DNA of 64,000 nucleotides. Origin: Candidatus Melainabacteria bacterium. GTDB lineage: Bacteria > Cyanobacteriota > Vampirovibrionia > Obscuribacterales > Obscuribacteraceae. Position 1 is the first letter of the stretch; each line of letters starts with the position of its first letter. The position numbers and the translations under genes were made by a program. Location: contig JADJWK010000003.1 in the NCBI GenBank assembly GCA_016716405.1, forward strand, positions 682,001-746,000, in the 5' to 3' direction. Positions 8,927-18,166 of the stretch are shown here, piece after piece. The notes beneath the pieces are model-generated. The model was given only the letters and a program-made list of their open reading frames with translations, did not search any database and was not told where the DNA came from.

Positions 8927-9829
8927 CTAGCTCTTCTCGAGAGCGGCTCGGACTGAGCTTATCTCTTTCAACTTGGCCTTGCCCACATCAGGATAGGATA
9001 GCTTGATCTTGTCCAGAGCCTCCACCACCGCCGCCGCCACCACCAGACGCATGAACCACTTGTTGTCCGCCGGCACCACGAACCAGGGTGCATAGTCGGT
9101 GGCGGTAGCCTTGATGGCATCCTCATAGGCTTTCATATAATTGTTCCAGTACTGTCTTTCCTTGATGTCGGACATGGCGAACTTCCAGTGCTTCTCGGGA
9201 AGATCGAGACGTTTGAGGAACCGGCGTTTCTGCTCGTCCTTGGAGACATTGAGGAAGAATTTCAGGACCAGGGTGCCGTTACGAGTGAGATAGCGCTCGA
9301 TATTCTTGATGTCCTCCAGGCGGTCTTTCCAGATATGTTTGCTCATGCACTCATCCGGGAGCTTCTGCTTCTCGAGGATCTCTTCGTGGACTCTCACCAC
9401 CAGCACCTCCTCGTAATAAGACCGATTGAAGATGCCTATACGGCCGCGCTCGGGCAGGCACTGCAGGTAGCGCCAGAGAAAATCGTGATCCAGCTCTTCC
9501 GCCGACGGCTCTTTGAAAGAAAAGACCTGGCAGCCCTGGGGATTCACCCCGGACATCACATGCTTGATGGTGCTGTCCTTGCCGGCGGCGTCCATGGCCT
9601 GAAAGATGAGGAGCACCGACCAGCGATCGTGGGCATAGAGAACATCTTGCTTGTCCGCCAGCCAGTTGATGCCGCGAGCCAGGAGCTCTTTTGCCTCCGC
9701 TTTGCGCTCCGCGGTTAAACTGGCTGTATCGTCCGGGTCCATTCTGGACAGCTTGAAGTTCTTGCCGTCTGTAACCCGGTAAGGATCGATAAAGCTTCTG
9801 ATCAGGTCGCGATTGAGTTTGTCAGCCAC
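8927..9829 (-). CDS. ppk2: Polyphosphate kinase 2 family protein (polyphosphate:nucleotide phosphotransferase)
   Basis: The 300-residue protein has the PPK2 Walker A region FQAMDAAGKDSTIKHVMSG, the central GRIGIFNRSYYEEVLVVRVH block (Walker B and lid region) and the terminal DYAPWFVVPADNKWF signature. PPK2 enzymes move phosphate between polyphosphate and nucleoside mono- or diphosphates. The length fits the single-domain classes, but whether it acts on NMP or NDP cannot be told. The GTG at 9829 is preferred because GGGAGGG lies 6 bases upstream; a TTG 39 bases earlier has no ribosome site. It implies the cell stores or uses polyphosphate. Confidence 0.93.
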   Translation of the reverse strand: MADKLNRDLIRSFIDPYRVTDGKNFKLSRMDPDDTASLTAERKAEAKELLARGINWLADKQDVLYAHDRWSVLLIFQAMDAAGKDSTIKHVMSGVNPQGCQVFSFKEPSAEELDHDFLWRYLQCLPERGRIGIFNRSYYEEVLVVRVHEEILEKQKLPDECMSKHIWKDRLEDIKNIERYLTRNGTLVLKFFLNVSKDEQKRRFLKRLDLPEKHWKFAMSDIKERQYWNNYMKAYEDAIKATATDYAPWFVVPADNKWFMRLVVAAAVVEALDKIKLSYPDVGKAKLKEISSVRAALEKS

Positions 9830-9888
9830 CGGGAGCCCTCCCCTCTGTATCTGGTCTCGAGTTTGCAAAGCATATCACGGAAGGTCGG

Positions 9889-12861
9889 TCATCGCCCGGG
9901 GCGCAGGCGCTCGACAGTGGCGGCCAGCTCCCAGCGCTCCTTTTCCAGAGTGCTCGGGGATGTGTACAGGGAGAAAACCACTGTCCTGCCCTTCACCGAA
10001 GGCAGGAGGACGGACAATCCCGACATGGTCATGACGTTTTTGCCGGCAGGCAGCTCATAGCTGAAATAACAGGCAACAGCCCCGGGATAGTGACGGTTCC
10101 AGGACTCGACATTATTGAGCTTGAGACCGGGAAGCGAGCCCGAATCGAGCGCCGCTTTGACAAGCGCCTCCAGGTGATGCGCCGGTCCTTGCGGGTCAGG
10201 GGCCAGGCTGGTTATCTGAAGGAGGGTGAGAGAGCCTTCACCCGGTCTTGTCAAAAGGATAGTCGGGTTGGCGGGCAGGGGTCTGCCGGGCAGCTCTTCT
10301 TTCATCTGCCAGCGCTTGCTCAGGAAAAGGGGCGTCTCCTCCAGAACCGGGACTTTTCGCATGGTCATCTCGAGATCGAGACCGCCGGCGGCCTGAAGGA
10401 GAGTCGCCAGAGCCATGCACATGATTACCAGGGCGAGAGCAGGACGAGAAAGGAGCGGGCCTTTCTCGATTGCTTCTGGCGGCTCGGGTCCGTCCAGAAT
10501 ATCGAGGGCGATGATCACCAGCACGGCGAACATCGCCGCCACCGCCGTCACCGCAGCATAAAGAGTGCCCGAGGCCCGCATCAGCACCTCGAAAGTCTGG
10601 TAAGACCAGGCAATGATGGCATTGAGAACGACTATGAGAATCCAGGCCCCCATGAGATGGCGGCGCTTGCCTGTCAGAAAGCGGACGATAGCCAGAAGGA
10701 GCGCCGGGATCCAGAAAGCCAGATAGACCACGAAAACATTGCAGTCGAAAGACAGGGCCTGGCGCACCGGGGCCAGTGCCACCCGAATCTCGTTGGGCAG
10801 GGGAAGCTCCACGAAAGTCGATGAGAAAGCGATGATACCGCTGGCAAAGGCGATCAGAGTGAAGATGATCGAGTGTTTCGCGTCTTTGCTGCCGGCAAAA
10901 CGTTTTTCGGCCTCGAGCATGACCATGAGCAGTAGCCCTGCATAGAGCATGGCTCGTATGACAAACCACAGATCGGGCAGGACGAGATCGAGCTGGAGAT
11001 TGCCGCTGGACTGCCATCCCTGACTCTGCCTGGCGAGCAATTGCAAGAGCGCCTGGATTGAAAAACCGCAGGCGGCGAACTTGTCCAGGAGATTGAAGAG
11101 AAAGGAGAAGAGGGAGCCTGCCACGAAAGCTTTGAAGATAGTGGCGGTCTCGATGGTCAGATCTTTCATCCGGCGGCTCGCCCAGATCAAAAAGTAATAA
11201 GGCAGACCGACATCGATCACTCCCCGGAACATGGTGAGAAAGAGCTGGTTGGTGATCCGGAAATCGCCACTGGCAGCCTTGGCATTGATCTCGAGCATCA
11301 CCAGTGAGAGTATGCCGGCATAGGTAGCGAGCCTTCCGGCTGCGGGCCACATGGGCGAGGAGCTCAGGCTCATGGACCAGCCTATGGTGTGCATGAGCCA
11401 GAGAAGCCAGAGGGCGAAGAGGGTGAGAACGATCACCGAATGCGATGGTGTGCGGGCAAAGGAGGAGAGCTGGAAGACATACTCCCAGATGAGGAGAGCC
11501 GCCAGGCAGACCATGAAAAAGAGCCTGGAGACAGCCTCTCCTGTGAGACGCTTCTGTATCGCCAGACCCGAAGCCACAGCCAGGGTGAAAAGAAGAACCC
11601 AGGAGAACCAGTGCACCGACATGGTGGTCAGAGGCACCAGCCATATCGATTCTCTGGTGGCTATATATAAAGGATGGAAGGCGCTGAAAATCGCCTCCCA
11701 CACCGGTCCTTTTCGATAGGAGGCGTAAAAGCAGATTCGCTCGCTGAAAGAGACCGCCGTGGCGAGGACGAGCAGGATTGTCAGAAACGGCACCAGAAGC
11801 CAGGAGGGAAGCATGCCCCGGGTGGAGCTGGCGATCACCCTGGTGCTGCTCACGAGCTTGTGCATGATCCCAATGCCGATGAAATAGAAAATCGGCCATA
11901 GATAACCGTTGCTCAGATCGAGGCTCGAGATGATCGAGCCGCCCAGATGACCGAGGTCGCCCCGGGAAAGAGCGAAAGTGAGAAAGACCAGAATGAGAGA
12001 GAAGCTGGTCCAGGTCACGGCCCCTATACTGGTGGGACCGAATGAGGCCAGTCGAGGATGTCTGGAGATTCCCAGACAGACGGCGCCCAGTACTGCGCCC
12101 AGAAGGCTTCCCAGACCCAGGCTGATGGCAGGTCCGTCAAGAGGCAGCACCGTCGCCAGAAAAGGACGCAGGGGAGTGAGGGCGGTAAGGGCGATCCCGC
12201 AGGGGGCGCCTGCCAGGATGGCTGTCAACCAGTCATAGAAGCGCGATTTCCCGGTAAGGCTCTCCCGGCTTCGCAGACAGAAAAGCAGATTGAGAAGGAC
12301 TGCGGCAGGAAGGAAGGCATTGCCCGCGCTTCTGGGCAGATCGAGAACGCAGGAGGAGACGAAATAGAGCCCTCCTGTTGCCACAGGCACGAAAAAGGAG
12401 CGGTTCGATACGGCTGTACCCGATAGCAGGCAAGCCCAGCCCATGGGTAGAAAAATCAACCAGAGGATTACCGCCCAGGACGGGACATCCCCGGTAAAAC
12501 CTGAAAGAGTCTCGATGGGCACCCTCATCGAGCCGAGACCGGTGAGGGGTATGAGCACGCAGAGAAGCGCCGCCGTCTGGAAGACCGGTCTCAGCACCGG
12601 CAGGCATTCAGGTGGCGACTGGCTCAGGTCCAGACGGTTTTTCTTGTAATCCCGCCAGTAGAAGCGCTCGACAATCTTCCAGATCGAGACGAAGTAGACC
12701 GACTCCGCCACGCGTTTTAGTGGTCCAGCCAGGGCGGGTGTGGCGGCGGCGCCGCGAAGGACCTCGCTCATACGATCGGCCATGACCGCCAGAAAGGGAA
12801 ACAGTCCTGCCAGGTAGTTTCCGAACTTTCTGAGGGTGGCGATAATCTGTAAGGGGTTCAT
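9889..12861 (-). CDS. Large polytopic membrane protein of unknown function
   Basis: A 990-residue protein with a short polar N-terminus (residues 1-85) and then a long array of hydrophobic helices (I estimate more than 20) from about residue 88 to 800. It ends in a soluble C-terminal domain of about 150 residues (from MRKVPVLEETPLF to the end). That domain alternates charged and hydrophobic stretches and looks globular, possibly facing the periplasm. No transporter, glycosyltransferase or kinase motif was seen. It is separated from the PPK2 start (9829) by about 60 bp on the same strand. Real gene, function unrecognised. Confidence 0.8.
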   Translation of the reverse strand: MNPLQIIATLRKFGNYLAGLFPFLAVMADRMSEVLRGAAATPALAGPLKRVAESVYFVSIWKIVERFYWRDYKKNRLDLSQSPPECLPVLRPVFQTAALLCVLIPLTGLGSMRVPIETLSGFTGDVPSWAVILWLIFLPMGWACLLSGTAVSNRSFFVPVATGGLYFVSSCVLDLPRSAGNAFLPAAVLLNLLFCLRSRESLTGKSRFYDWLTAILAGAPCGIALTALTPLRPFLATVLPLDGPAISLGLGSLLGAVLGAVCLGISRHPRLASFGPTSIGAVTWTSFSLILVFLTFALSRGDLGHLGGSIISSLDLSNGYLWPIFYFIGIGIMHKLVSSTRVIASSTRGMLPSWLLVPFLTILLVLATAVSFSERICFYASYRKGPVWEAIFSAFHPLYIATRESIWLVPLTTMSVHWFSWVLLFTLAVASGLAIQKRLTGEAVSRLFFMVCLAALLIWEYVFQLSSFARTPSHSVIVLTLFALWLLWLMHTIGWSMSLSSSPMWPAAGRLATYAGILSLVMLEINAKAASGDFRITNQLFLTMFRGVIDVGLPYYFLIWASRRMKDLTIETATIFKAFVAGSLFSFLFNLLDKFAACGFSIQALLQLLARQSQGWQSSGNLQLDLVLPDLWFVIRAMLYAGLLLMVMLEAEKRFAGSKDAKHSIIFTLIAFASGIIAFSSTFVELPLPNEIRVALAPVRQALSFDCNVFVVYLAFWIPALLLAIVRFLTGKRRHLMGAWILIVVLNAIIAWSYQTFEVLMRASGTLYAAVTAVAAMFAVLVIIALDILDGPEPPEAIEKGPLLSRPALALVIMCMALATLLQAAGGLDLEMTMRKVPVLEETPLFLSKRWQMKEELPGRPLPANPTILLTRPGEGSLTLLQITSLAPDPQGPAHHLEALVKAALDSGSLPGLKLNNVESWNRHYPGAVACYFSYELPAGKNVMTMSGLSVLLPSVKGRTVVFSLYTSPSTLEKERWELAATVERLRPGR

Positions 12862-12944
12862 ACGGCATTGCTTTCGGGCACTGCCGCATTATCTCACCCT
12901 CCCGGGTCCGCAGGGGAATCTTGCATCCACAGTCAAGCGGTGTT

Positions 12945-15476
12945 TCAGACTGTCGCCATCTGGGGCTTGATGATATCGAGCTCCACCGGAACCGGCTTCA
13001 CATGCCAGATATCTTCGCAATACTCCTTGATGGCGCGGTCCGAGGAGAACATCCCCATCCGGGCGACATTGAGTATTGACATCTTCGCCCACTGCTCCTG
13101 ATCGGTCCAGACCCGAGAGACTCTGTCCTGGCAATCGATATAGTGCTGGTAGTCGGCCATGACCAGGAAATGATCGTGCTCTACGAGATTGCCCAGAAGA
13201 GGATGAAAGAGAGCGCGATTGGCAGGCGACAGAATCCCGGATCCGATCAGATCGAGGACGGTGTGCAGATCGCGGTTCTGCTCGTAGAATGAGCGCGGTC
13301 GGTAGCCTTTCGCTCTAATCTGATTGACCTCCTCCACGGTGAGCCCGAAGAGGAAGAAGTTCTCGGCGCCGACCTGCTCGCGGATCTCGACGTTGGCACC
13401 ATCCAGGGTGCCGATGGTGAGAGCGCCGTTGAGGGCGAATTTCATATTGCCGGTCCCGGAAGCCTCATAACCCGCTGTCGAGATCTGCTCGCTGAGATCC
13501 GCCGCCGGATAGATCAGATGGGCATTCTTCACGTTGAAGTCCGGAAAGAAAACCACTCTCAGATAGCTGTTCACCTCGGGATCGTGATTGATCATGTCAG
13601 CCACGGAGTTGATCAGTTTGATGGTCAGCTTGGCCATATGATAGCCCGGCGCGGCCTTGCCACCGAATATGAAGGTACGGGGGCTGACCTTGGTGTCGCC
13701 TCGCTTTATCCTGTTGTAGAGAGTGAGGATATGCAGCACATTGAGGAGCTGGCGCTTGTATTCGTGTATCCGCTTGGTCTGGATATCGAAAAGCGTGGAG
13801 CTGTCGAGATGCAATCCGGTCAGATCGGTGATTTTCTCAGCCAGGATTTTCTTGCGGGCGAGCTTGACCTGACTCCATCGGTGACGGAAAGTCGGGTCCT
13901 CGGCAAGAGGCTCGAGCTTGCGAAGCTGATCGAGATCCGTCACCCAGGCATCGCCGATGCTGTCGGTGATCAGCCTGGCGAGCTCGGGATTGGAAAGAGC
14001 CATGAATCGTCTCGGGGTGACACCGTTTGTCTTGTTGGAGAATTTCTCCGGCATCAGGTTGTAGAAATCCTTCAAGACCGTGGTCTTGAGCAGATCGCTG
14101 TGCAGCCTGGCGACACCGTTGATGGCGTGGCTTCCCGCGCAGGCAAGGTTGGCCATGCGCACCTGCTTGTCGCCATGCTCTCCGATGAGCGAGATCCGCG
14201 AAAGAAGCTCGGCATCGCCGGGATGGCTTTCGCTCACCTCATGCAGAAATCGGTGGTTGATCTCGTAGATGATCTCCATATGCCTGGGAAGCAGGCGCTG
14301 CATAAGAGGCAGGCTGTAGGTCTCGAGCGCCTCGGGCAGCAGGGTATGGTTGGTGTACGACATGGTCTTCCTGGTGATGAACCAGGCTCTGTCCCAGTCC
14401 ATCTCATGCACGTCGATGAGGAGCCTCATGAGCTCCGCCACCGCCAGGGCCGGATGGGTGTCATTGAGCTGGACCGCGAATTTCTCGTGGAAGCGATCGA
14501 GAGTCTTCTCTTTCTGGAGATAGATCCGGATCATGTCTTGCAGCGAGCAGGATACGAAGAAATACTGCTGCTCGAGACGGAGCTCTTTGCCGGCGGCGGG
14601 CTCGTCGTTGGGATAGAGGACTTTGGTGATGTTCTCGGAGAATACCTTGGCATCCACGGCCCGGTAATAATCGCCGACGTTGAAAGCCTGGAAATCGAAA
14701 GACTCGGCGGCCTCTGCCTTCCACAGACGCAGGACATTGGCTGTGTTGACGCCGTATCCGAGGACCGGCGTGTCGTAGGCGACCCCGGTGACCACCCGGT
14801 CAGGCACCCATTTGACCCGGACCCGGCCATGCTCGATGACCTTTTCGGTATGACCGCCGAGAAATACGTCATGAGCGACATCGGAATTGGCGATTTCCCA
14901 GGGATTGCCGTGTCTCAGCCATTTGTCGGTCATCTCCACCTGCCAGCCGTCCTTGATCGCCTGGCTGAATATCCCGAACTCGTAACGGATGCCATAGCCG
15001 ATGGCGGGAATCTGCAGGGTGGCCAGGGAGTCCATATAGCAGGCTGCCAGACGACCGAGACCGCCGTTGCCCAGACCGGGCTCGGGCTCCTGCTCGAGGA
15101 GCTCGTCGAGACTGAGCCCCATCTCCATGAGGACGCTTTCGGCATCCTTATATATTCCGAGGTTGACGAGGTTGTTGCCGAGCTGCGGGCCGATGAGAAA
15201 TTCGGCGGAGAGATAGCAGACGGTGCGGCTGCCTTTCTCGTAATAGGTCCTGGCAGTGCTCGTCCAGCGGCGCATGATCCGGTCGCGGACGACTCTTGCC
15301 AGGGCCAGGTAGTAGTCATGATTAGTTGCTACGGCCGCGAACTTGGCCTGATCCGAACGAAGGTTCTCGAGCAGATGTCTCCTGACAGCCTCGTTGGTGC
15401 TGGGCGCTTGCATCTCTATGGTGTCGGCGCCCCGTCTTCTTCTCTTTTCCACACTTCCTCCAGTGGCGGCCGGCAT
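12945..15476 (-). CDS. glgP: Glycogen phosphorylase
   Basis: About 843 residues, close to the usual 815-840 of GT35 phosphorylases. The pyridoxal-phosphate lysine lies in EASGTGNMKFALNG, followed by IGTLDGANVEI. The substrate loops FAVQLNDTHPALAV and SNKTNGVTPRRF and the N-terminal YLSAEFLIG block are intact. It releases glucose-1-phosphate from alpha-1,4-glucan. The start is uncertain: ATG 15476 is used, an in-frame TTG lies at 15494, and a GGAGG inside the early coding region could serve a later GTG. Basic residues KRRRRG precede the conserved core. It is divergent from the phosphoketolase and near the debranching enzyme. Confidence 0.95.
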   Translation of the reverse strand: MPAATGGSVEKRRRRGADTIEMQAPSTNEAVRRHLLENLRSDQAKFAAVATNHDYYLALARVVRDRIMRRWTSTARTYYEKGSRTVCYLSAEFLIGPQLGNNLVNLGIYKDAESVLMEMGLSLDELLEQEPEPGLGNGGLGRLAACYMDSLATLQIPAIGYGIRYEFGIFSQAIKDGWQVEMTDKWLRHGNPWEIANSDVAHDVFLGGHTEKVIEHGRVRVKWVPDRVVTGVAYDTPVLGYGVNTANVLRLWKAEAAESFDFQAFNVGDYYRAVDAKVFSENITKVLYPNDEPAAGKELRLEQQYFFVSCSLQDMIRIYLQKEKTLDRFHEKFAVQLNDTHPALAVAELMRLLIDVHEMDWDRAWFITRKTMSYTNHTLLPEALETYSLPLMQRLLPRHMEIIYEINHRFLHEVSESHPGDAELLSRISLIGEHGDKQVRMANLACAGSHAINGVARLHSDLLKTTVLKDFYNLMPEKFSNKTNGVTPRRFMALSNPELARLITDSIGDAWVTDLDQLRKLEPLAEDPTFRHRWSQVKLARKKILAEKITDLTGLHLDSSTLFDIQTKRIHEYKRQLLNVLHILTLYNRIKRGDTKVSPRTFIFGGKAAPGYHMAKLTIKLINSVADMINHDPEVNSYLRVVFFPDFNVKNAHLIYPAADLSEQISTAGYEASGTGNMKFALNGALTIGTLDGANVEIREQVGAENFFLFGLTVEEVNQIRAKGYRPRSFYEQNRDLHTVLDLIGSGILSPANRALFHPLLGNLVEHDHFLVMADYQHYIDCQDRVSRVWTDQEQWAKMSILNVARMGMFSSDRAIKEYCEDIWHVKPVPVELDIIKPQMATV

Positions 15477-15615
15477 CGCTTCGCCAGACCGCAATCAAAA
15501 AGTCCGCCATCTGCCCGAGTTCCCCCTGCCATTCTAGAGAGTCTCATTACAAGGTCCCTCGGCCAGGAGGCTGATTGTCCGTCCATATATTGAAGTCAAT
15601 CCAAAGATTGAGATT

Positions 15616-15648
15616 AATCTACCTGCGACCGGATAGACTTGGTAGATT
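15616..15648. promoter_or_regulatory. Inverted repeat upstream of phosphoketolase
   Basis: AATCTACC (15616-15623) and GGTAGATT (15641-15648) form a perfect 8-bp inverted repeat with a 17-bp spacer. It extends to 10 bp with one mismatch. It lies about 60 bp before the phosphoketolase start, in the 228-bp gap between divergent carbon-metabolism genes, the place for a shared operator. A TTGACC hexamer overlaps the right arm, but only a poor -10 follows. The rest of the gap shows nothing clear. Confidence 0.35.
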
Positions 15649-15704
15649 GACCTGACCCTGTGGCTGAAGTCTGAATTTTGTTTTTCAGGCAAGGAGAGAG
15701 ATAT

Positions 15705-18143
15705 ATGGCATTAGCAACCGAAGAGCTTAAACAGGACATCTCGGAGTTGAGCGCCTACGGACCGGCGCGCTCCACAATAAAGGGCAAGCCCCTGACAGAC
15801 GAAGAACTCAAGAATATGCATGCTTACTGGCGGGCCTGCAATTACCTGGCAGCCGGCATGATCTATCTCACCGACAATCCGCTTCTCAAAGAGCCGCTCA
15901 AAGCCGAGCATATAAAGAAGCGCCTGCTCGGGCACTGGGGAGCGAGCCCCGGTCTGAGTTTCTCTTATATCCATCTGAACCGGCTTATCAAGAAGTTCAA
16001 TCTCGACATGATCTTCATGGCCGGACCCGGTCACGGCGCTCCGGGAGTGCTCGCGCCGGTTTATCTGGAAGGCACTTATTCCGAGATCTATCCGGACAAG
16101 AGCCAGGACGAAGAAGGCATGGTCGCTTTCTTCAAGCAATTCTCCTTCCCCGGCGGTATCGGAAGCCACTGCACCCCGGAGACCCCCGGCTCCATCCATG
16201 AAGGCGGCGAGCTCGGCTACAGCGTCTCCCACGCTTTCGGCTCGGTCCTCGACAATCCCGACCTGATCACCGCTGTGGTGGTGGGTGACGGCGAGTCCGA
16301 GACCGGACCTCTGGCCACCTCCTGGCACTCCAACAAATTCATCAACCCGGAAAGAGACGGAGCGGTCCTGCCGATCCTCCATCTCAACGGCTATAAGATA
16401 AACAACCCCACTATTCTCGCCCGTATCGATCATGACGAGATCGAGAATCTCTTCCGGGGCTACGGCTATGAGCCTTATTTCGTCGAAGGCAGCGAAACCG
16501 ACAGCATGCACCAGTCCATGGCCGCCACTCTCGAGCACTGTATCAATGAGATCCGTGCCATTCAGAAAGACGCCCGGGAAAACGGCTTCAAAAAGAGACC
16601 GCGCTGGCCGATGGTCGTTTTGCGCAGCCCCAAAGGCTGGACCGGCCCCGAGGAGCTCAACGGCAAGAAATTAGAGGGCAGCTGGCGGGCCCACCAGGTG
16701 CCACTGCCTATGGTGCGCTCCAACCCGCAACAGCTCGAGCTTCTCGAGAAATGGATGCGCAGCTACAGACCCGAAGAGCTTTTCGATAAAAAGGGCCAGC
16801 TCTTCCCCGAGCTGAAAGCGCTCGCTCCTGAGGGACGCCTGCGTATGAGCGCCAATCCCCATGCCAATGGCGGGCTGCTCTACAAATCCCTGAAGATGCC
16901 GGACTTCAAGAAATATGCCGTGTCTGTATCCAAGCCCGGACACAGCGAAGCCGAGAACACCAGACCCACCGGTGCTCTCATCCGGGACATCATGAAGACC
17001 AACCCGAACAACTTCAGGCTCTTCGGTCCTGACGAGACCACCTCCAACAAGCTGGACGATGTCTATGCCGTGAGCAAAAAGCTCTGGCTGGCCAATTACT
17101 TCCCCGAGGACAAAGACGGCGGCGAGCTCGCCGCCGACGGGCGGGTCATGGAGATGCTCAGCGAGCACACTCTCGAAGGCTGGCTCGAAGGTTATCTATT
17201 GACCGGAAGACACGGTTTCTTCTCGACTTATGAAGCCTTCGTCCATGTCATCGACTCGATGTTCAACCAGCACGCCAAGTGGCTCGACATCTGCAACCAC
17301 CTGGGCTGGCGGGCCAGCATCGCTTCCCTGAACCTGCTTATCACCTCGACAGTGTGGCGTCAGGATCACAACGGCTTCACCCATCAAGATCCCGGCTTCC
17401 TCGATCTGGTGGTCAACAAGGGTCAGGAAGTGATCCGCATCTATCTGCCGCCGGATGCAAACTCGCTTCTCTCGTGCGTTGACCACTGCCTGCGCAGCGT
17501 CGACTATATAAACGTCATCGTCTGCGACAAGCAGAAGCACCTGCAGTACATGGACATGGACTATGCCATCAAGCACTGCACCAAGGGCATCGGTATCTGG
17601 GAATGGGCGAGCAACGATCAGGGCATGGAGCCCGACGTGGTCATGGCTTGCGCCGGCGATATCGCCACCCAGGAGGCTCTTGCCGCTACGGCATTGCTCA
17701 GGCAGGAGTTCCCGGACCTGAAGATCCGCTTCGTCAACGTTGTCGACCTGCTCATGCTCCAGCCCGAAAGCGAGCACCCGCATGGACTGAGCGACAAGGA
17801 TTTCGACAGCCTCTTCACCCTGGACAAGCCGGTGATCTTCAACTTCCACGGCTATCCCTGGCTGATCCACAGGCTCGCCTATCGCCGCACCAACCACAAA
17901 AACATGCACGTGCGCGGCTATAAGGAGAAGGGCAATATCAACACCCCTCTGGAGCTCGCCATCAACAACCAGACCGACCGATTCAGCCTGGCCATGGACG
18001 TCATCGATCGGGTGGACAAGCTCCGGGTGGCAGGGGCTCATGCCAAGTCGAAATTCCGCAACATGCAGATCGACTGCCGCAATTATGCCCACGAGAACGG
18101 TGTCGACAGACCCGAGTTCGCGGACTGGAAATGGCCCTACTGA
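15705..18143 (+). CDS. xfp: Phosphoketolase (xylulose-5-phosphate/fructose-6-phosphate)
   Basis: The 812-residue enzyme has family landmarks: GHWGASPGLSFSYIHLNRLI, AGPGHGAP, SHCTPETPGSIHEGGELGYS, and the thiamine-diphosphate motif starting VVGDGESETGP and ending NGYKINNPT. It splits xylulose-5-P (or fructose-6-P) with phosphate to acetyl phosphate plus glyceraldehyde-3-P (or erythrose-4-P). The ATG at 15705 is chosen over an upstream TTG because aaggaga stands 7 bases before it. Length is normal. The glycogen debranching gene follows 23 bp later, so glycogen breakdown and the phosphoketolase shunt are physically linked. Confidence 0.97.
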   Translation: MALATEELKQDISELSAYGPARSTIKGKPLTDEELKNMHAYWRACNYLAAGMIYLTDNPLLKEPLKAEHIKKRLLGHWGASPGLSFSYIHLNRLIKKFNLDMIFMAGPGHGAPGVLAPVYLEGTYSEIYPDKSQDEEGMVAFFKQFSFPGGIGSHCTPETPGSIHEGGELGYSVSHAFGSVLDNPDLITAVVVGDGESETGPLATSWHSNKFINPERDGAVLPILHLNGYKINNPTILARIDHDEIENLFRGYGYEPYFVEGSETDSMHQSMAATLEHCINEIRAIQKDARENGFKKRPRWPMVVLRSPKGWTGPEELNGKKLEGSWRAHQVPLPMVRSNPQQLELLEKWMRSYRPEELFDKKGQLFPELKALAPEGRLRMSANPHANGGLLYKSLKMPDFKKYAVSVSKPGHSEAENTRPTGALIRDIMKTNPNNFRLFGPDETTSNKLDDVYAVSKKLWLANYFPEDKDGGELAADGRVMEMLSEHTLEGWLEGYLLTGRHGFFSTYEAFVHVIDSMFNQHAKWLDICNHLGWRASIASLNLLITSTVWRQDHNGFTHQDPGFLDLVVNKGQEVIRIYLPPDANSLLSCVDHCLRSVDYINVIVCDKQKHLQYMDMDYAIKHCTKGIGIWEWASNDQGMEPDVVMACAGDIATQEALAATALLRQEFPDLKIRFVNVVDLLMLQPESEHPHGLSDKDFDSLFTLDKPVIFNFHGYPWLIHRLAYRRTNHKNMHVRGYKEKGNINTPLELAINNQTDRFSLAMDVIDRVDKLRVAGAHAKSKFRNMQIDCRNYAHENGVDRPEFADWKWPY

Positions 18144-18166
18144 AAAGAGGATAGAAAGGACCGGGT

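Noticed and set aside
13518..15593. Long plus-strand frame opposite glycogen phosphorylase
   Set aside because: The sense frame has complete catalytic motifs; the antisense one has none.
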